A stretch of DNA of 64,000 nucleotides, from assembly GCA_008638375.1 (NCBI GenBank), contig CM018048.1:52796347-52860346 (forward strand), read 5' to 3'. The DNA comes from Nyssa sinensis (taxonomy: Eukaryota; Streptophyta; Magnoliopsida; Cornales; Nyssaceae). This document shows, piece by piece, positions 60,773 through 64,000 of the stretch. The translations under genes and the position numbers were made by a program. The notes below the pieces were generated by a model that was not told the origin of the DNA, searched no databases, and saw only the letters and a program-made list of their open reading frames with translations. Position 1 is the stretch's first letter, and every line of letters starts with the position of its first letter.

Positions 60773-61267
60773 CTACAAACCAGAAATCGGTGAGTAATCG
60801 CCGTATAAATCTGAAATTCCAGAAGCGGCCCAGAGTCTCTCGTTGAACGCGTCCTGCATATCGGCAGGAATGAAGGGCGTCCTGCAGAGCGGACACGTCT
60901 TCTGATCGTGGTCCATCCAACGGTCCAGACAGCTCCGGTGGAATATATGCCGGCAATTCATCAGCCGTCTGATCTCATCACCGCCCTCGAATTCGTACAG
61001 ACACACCGCACAGCTCTCCGGCGGGTCCACCAGTTCCGAGAACTTCACGACTGGAAGGAGTTCCCGGATCAGGACCGCCGACACGGAGTGGAACTCAGCT
61101 GCGTTTTCGGGTGGAGCCGGCCAGGCAATTTCCGGTTCGAGGAAATCGCCGAGACCCAGAGAACGAAAGAGGGCCGATATGACTTTTCTGATGAAACCCA
61201 GAACCGTGAGTGTGTGTAGGAGGAGTTTTGGGAGGATGAGGTCTGTGTAACCAACTGGGAAGCCCAT
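60773..61267 (-). CDS. BRH1: RING-H2 E3 ubiquitin ligase, BRH1/RHA-like, intronless
   Basis: A small RING-H2 ubiquitin ligase of the group that includes Arabidopsis BRH1 (brassinosteroid-responsive RING-H2); it transfers ubiquitin from an E2 to target proteins. The single exon encodes 164 residues from MGFPVGYTDLILPKLLL to YSPISGL and TAG. The N-terminus (residues 10-37) is hydrophobic and may anchor it to membrane. The RING-H2 is complete: C86-x2-C89-x15-C105-x-H107-x2-H110-x2-C113-x11-C125-x2-C128, with the conserved W117 that contacts the E2 and a family signature WMDHDQKTCPLCRTPF. The C-terminal FNERLWAASG block also matches BRH1. Length fits the family. It appears intact; the codons are GC-richer than the surroundings, as usual for such genes. 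Assignment to BRH1 and not a close RHA paralogue is by memory of the N-terminus and signature. Confidence 0.93.
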   Translation of the reverse strand: MGFPVGYTDLILPKLLLHTLTVLGFIRKVISALFRSLGLGDFLEPEIAWPAPPENAAEFHSVSAVLIRELLPVVKFSELVDPPESCAVCLYEFEGGDEIRRLMNCRHIFHRSCLDRWMDHDQKTCPLCRTPFIPADMQDAFNERLWAASGISDLYGDYSPISGL

Positions 61268-61277
61268 GATTTTTTAG

Positions 61278-61322
61278 ATAGAGAGAGAGAGAGAGAGAGT
61301 AAGGTGGTTATATAAATAGATA
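61278..61322 (-). promoter_or_regulatory. Probable core promoter/leader of the BRH1-like gene
   Basis: Upstream of the start codon on the minus strand lies a CT-rich tract (GA run 61279-61299 on plus), preceded by a TATA-like stretch (ctatttatataa on the minus strand, 61308-61322). The spacing gives a very short leader, so another upstream start may be used. Confidence 0.4.
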
Positions 61323-64000
61323 TAGTGAGAGGAACGAAGTTGCCTAGCTAGTTCGTTTGGCACTCGATCTTCTTGGTTTACAGAAGCAAGTCTATTGGCG
61401 GCAAAGGACGAGGCTTGCTTCTAGAGGAGAGAGACAGGAGAGACTAGAGAGTTCACGCGTTAGGTGGCTGCGTTATACAGAGGCGTTATATATATATATA
61501 TATTGGGGACACACATGACACACACACATATATATAGTTGTAATTTCACTAAGGGAATGCCGATATCCATTTTCTTACACTGATGGTATATATACACATA
61601 CCTGTATATATCTATATTTGTAATTTCACTAATAAGGCTTATATACAGATATACATCAAATCTCTTATAATTAATAAATTTGAAACATGATAAATTTTTT
61701 AATTATTAAAATTATTTTTATATTTTTATTAATAAAAATTTATTTCATACATGTGAATTTGCACACAAAAAAATATCTCATATTCAATTTTTTTAATGGT
61801 TCATAAAAAAAAAATACATATACTGTAATATTCTTGAAACATATAAAAATTCATAATATCTTTTTAAATTAAAAAAGTTATATTTTTGCTATTTCTTCGA
61901 TATGTCAATTATATCCTTTATAGAAATGACAAACCAATTCAAAAAATTTATAAAAGTATTTAATAGTTCGAACTTGTTTAGTTGACTTAATTCGGTTTGT
62001 GATAGAAGATATGAATCAGAGAAGAATCATTAAAAATGAGAAATAAGAATCAAATTCTATCTAATATGAGACCTTCCTGTCACATTGTTTCACATGAGGT
62101 TTTACCATAACATTCTTCTACTTTAGAGTCGGTATAAAAATGATTCAATTATAGAATCGTGCTGTAATTTTTTTTACTTACAATATATTCAACTCTAATC
62201 TAAATAAAATTTATAAATATAATTACTAAAACATATCGTAAATAGAATATATATATAAATATGTGTATAATTATTTTATCACTCTAATAATTAATATTAT
62301 AAAATATTTTTTTTTGAAAAAAATATCAATTATTAAATAATAGAATTATTAATTATTCATGTGAAATCAAGTCAATTCTTTGAAATTTTATTAATTATTA
62401 GAAATGATTAATTTATTGAATATTAATTACAAAATAATTAACTGTATATATATTTTGCAATTTTACTAATGAACCTTAAGTTTTGCAACAAACTCAAGCA
62501 ATCCAGTAGAACCATATTATTGTTATTATGACGTTACTTTTGTTACTATTGATGTTAGTCTCCCTTCCATAATATAATAGGGTGTCAATTTTTGACACAA
62601 TACGATAACACGATACGTACACGACACGAAATTAACGAGTTTGTGTTGAGCATAAACGGGTTGATATGTATAACACGATTAATAAATAGGTTGTTTTTGA
62701 ATTTTACTAGTGTCAACCCGTTTAACACGACTTAACACATTTAATTATAAAAAATATCATAAGTTAAGATAATTCGTCTCACATCAAATATTTATTAAAG
62801 TTTGGAGATTTTTTACTTATAAAAGAAGTTTTTAATTTGATTTGGTTCATGTTCAAAGTTACTAAACTTGAAAATTATCTATATATATTAAAAAACAGGT
62901 AAATTCTTATTTAAAAAATAAAAAAATTAAAATAAACGATTTAAGCAGTGTCGATATGTATAACCTGTTTAATAAATAGGTTGAGTTTGAGTTTTGAAAC
63001 TTGACACAATTTGTTAATAGTGTCGGGTTAGGGTTGACATATATTTTAAATATATATACCTTAATATGATACAAATACGACATGGTAACACGAATTGATA
63101 CCTTACACTACAGTAACAATAACATAGTAATATCATACCTGAACTTTTTCCTACCCAACTACCAAACGTGACATTGTATCCGCGCATTAAATGCTCGAAA
63201 GTGTGCATAAAGAAATTAAACTGCCTCACAAATGCTGGACATCTACTAATGTGTTATAAAACAACTTTTATATGTTATATACTAATTTTACCCTTTATAA
63301 GTAATGTTATACTTTTTAAAATTGTATTCTAAATTTTTATTTTAAATAATGTGGTATTAATATGATAATCAATTACTAATAATACTTAAAATTATGTAAT
63401 TAATATAATTCTGATGTGGTATTGACATGATAACAAATTATTAATAATACTTAAAATTATGTAATTAATGTGATTCTATCACATTATTTAAGATACAAAT
63501 TTAAAAAGCTAGCATTTTACTTTATATATATGTAAAACGATGATAAGAGTGTGAATTGAACTCATTCACTGATGATAACATAGAGAGTGGATATTTACAC
63601 TATTTAAATAAGATGCTTAGTTTAGTTTTTTTTTTTTTTGTATTTTCAAAAATGAAAGCGATAATTTTTAAAAAAATACATGTATTTTCATGTTGTTTTC
63701 ATCTTCTAATGAACTTAAAAATATTAAAAAATAATTGCAGTAGTTTCTTAAAATGGGTTGTTTTTAGATAAATTTATTTTTTCCAAAAATGCCTTGCCAT
63801 ATGTGTTTTTTAGTTAATTACCAGATGTGGGTGTTTGGAATTACTTATAGATTATGAAAAATTGATTGTGAATAATTAGTTGAACAAAAGTGATTATTGG
63901 TATTTGTTTAACATTGTTTAATAGTGATTATGAAATATGAATTATTTATTATTTATGATATAGGACATATTTGGTACACTAAAAATAAGAAAATTTATTT
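61323..64000. other. Intergenic to the right edge, AT-rich, no gene recognised
   Basis: Includes short TA and CA microsatellites (61480-61540) and a putative hAT-like element at 62578-63105. Everything else is AT-rich with only short chance frames. Short diverged duplications occur near 63350-63480 (ttaataatacttaaaattatgt twice). Confidence 0.6.
62578..63105. mobile_element. Putative hAT-like element with tagggtgtcaatt ends
   Basis: The left end reads tagggtgtcaattt; the right end inverted reads taaggtatcaatt. Near each end are acacgat/cgtgtt-type motifs, and the interior has two copies of a block around gatatgtataacac..ttaataaataggttg. No convincing target duplication, so boundaries are tentative. 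Confidence 0.35.

Noticed and set aside
60908..61219. 103-residue plus-strand frame
   Set aside because: Antisense shadow of the GC-rich BRH1-like coding exon.

Overview
This window is nuclear DNA of a flowering plant, most likely a woody eudicot. Genes carry GT-AG introns, intergenic DNA is very AT-rich, microsatellites of TA, GA and CA are frequent, and the families present (beta-adaptin, a CCT-domain regulator, a BRH1-type RING-H2 ligase, an XYPPX-tailed Cys-rich protein) have close plant counterparts. No prokaryotic operon, rRNA, tRNA or CRISPR array was recognised.

Layout, left to right. Positions 1-4702 hold the first two coding exons of an AP-1/AP-2 beta-adaptin gene on the minus strand, which runs off the left edge; its first intron contains a 1.5 kb insertion. 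Positions 8461-21501 hold the exploded remains of an XPB (TFIIH helicase) gene on the plus strand: exon order and many splice sites survive, but it has in-frame stops, frameshifts and a deleted helicase core. Its introns have been invaded by a LINE, a Copia-type LTR and other repeats. Positions 21.5-32.4 kb are gene-poor and hold decayed DNA transposons. Positions 32460-34308 hold a four-exon CCT-domain gene (minus) that would be intact but for one frameshift just after the CCT domain. Positions 35815-55846 hold an eight-exon Cys-rich/XYPPX gene (plus) whose second intron is about 16.7 kb because it carries a nearly full-length LINE, a truncated LINE, a third LINE relic, a Stowaway-like MITE and tandem repeats. 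Positions 60773-61267 hold an intronless BRH1-like RING-H2 ubiquitin ligase gene (minus). The rest is AT-rich intergenic DNA.

The genes do not form a pathway. The strongest theme is transposon load inside transcribed regions: three of the four live genes or gene starts, and the XPB relic, carry insertions, and one unclassified dispersed repeat occurs four times, each time inside an intron (or relic intron). The most useful items for follow-up are the CCT frameshift, the giant intron, the XPB relic with a foreign exon-like segment in one intron, and several insertions whose target-site duplications can be read directly.
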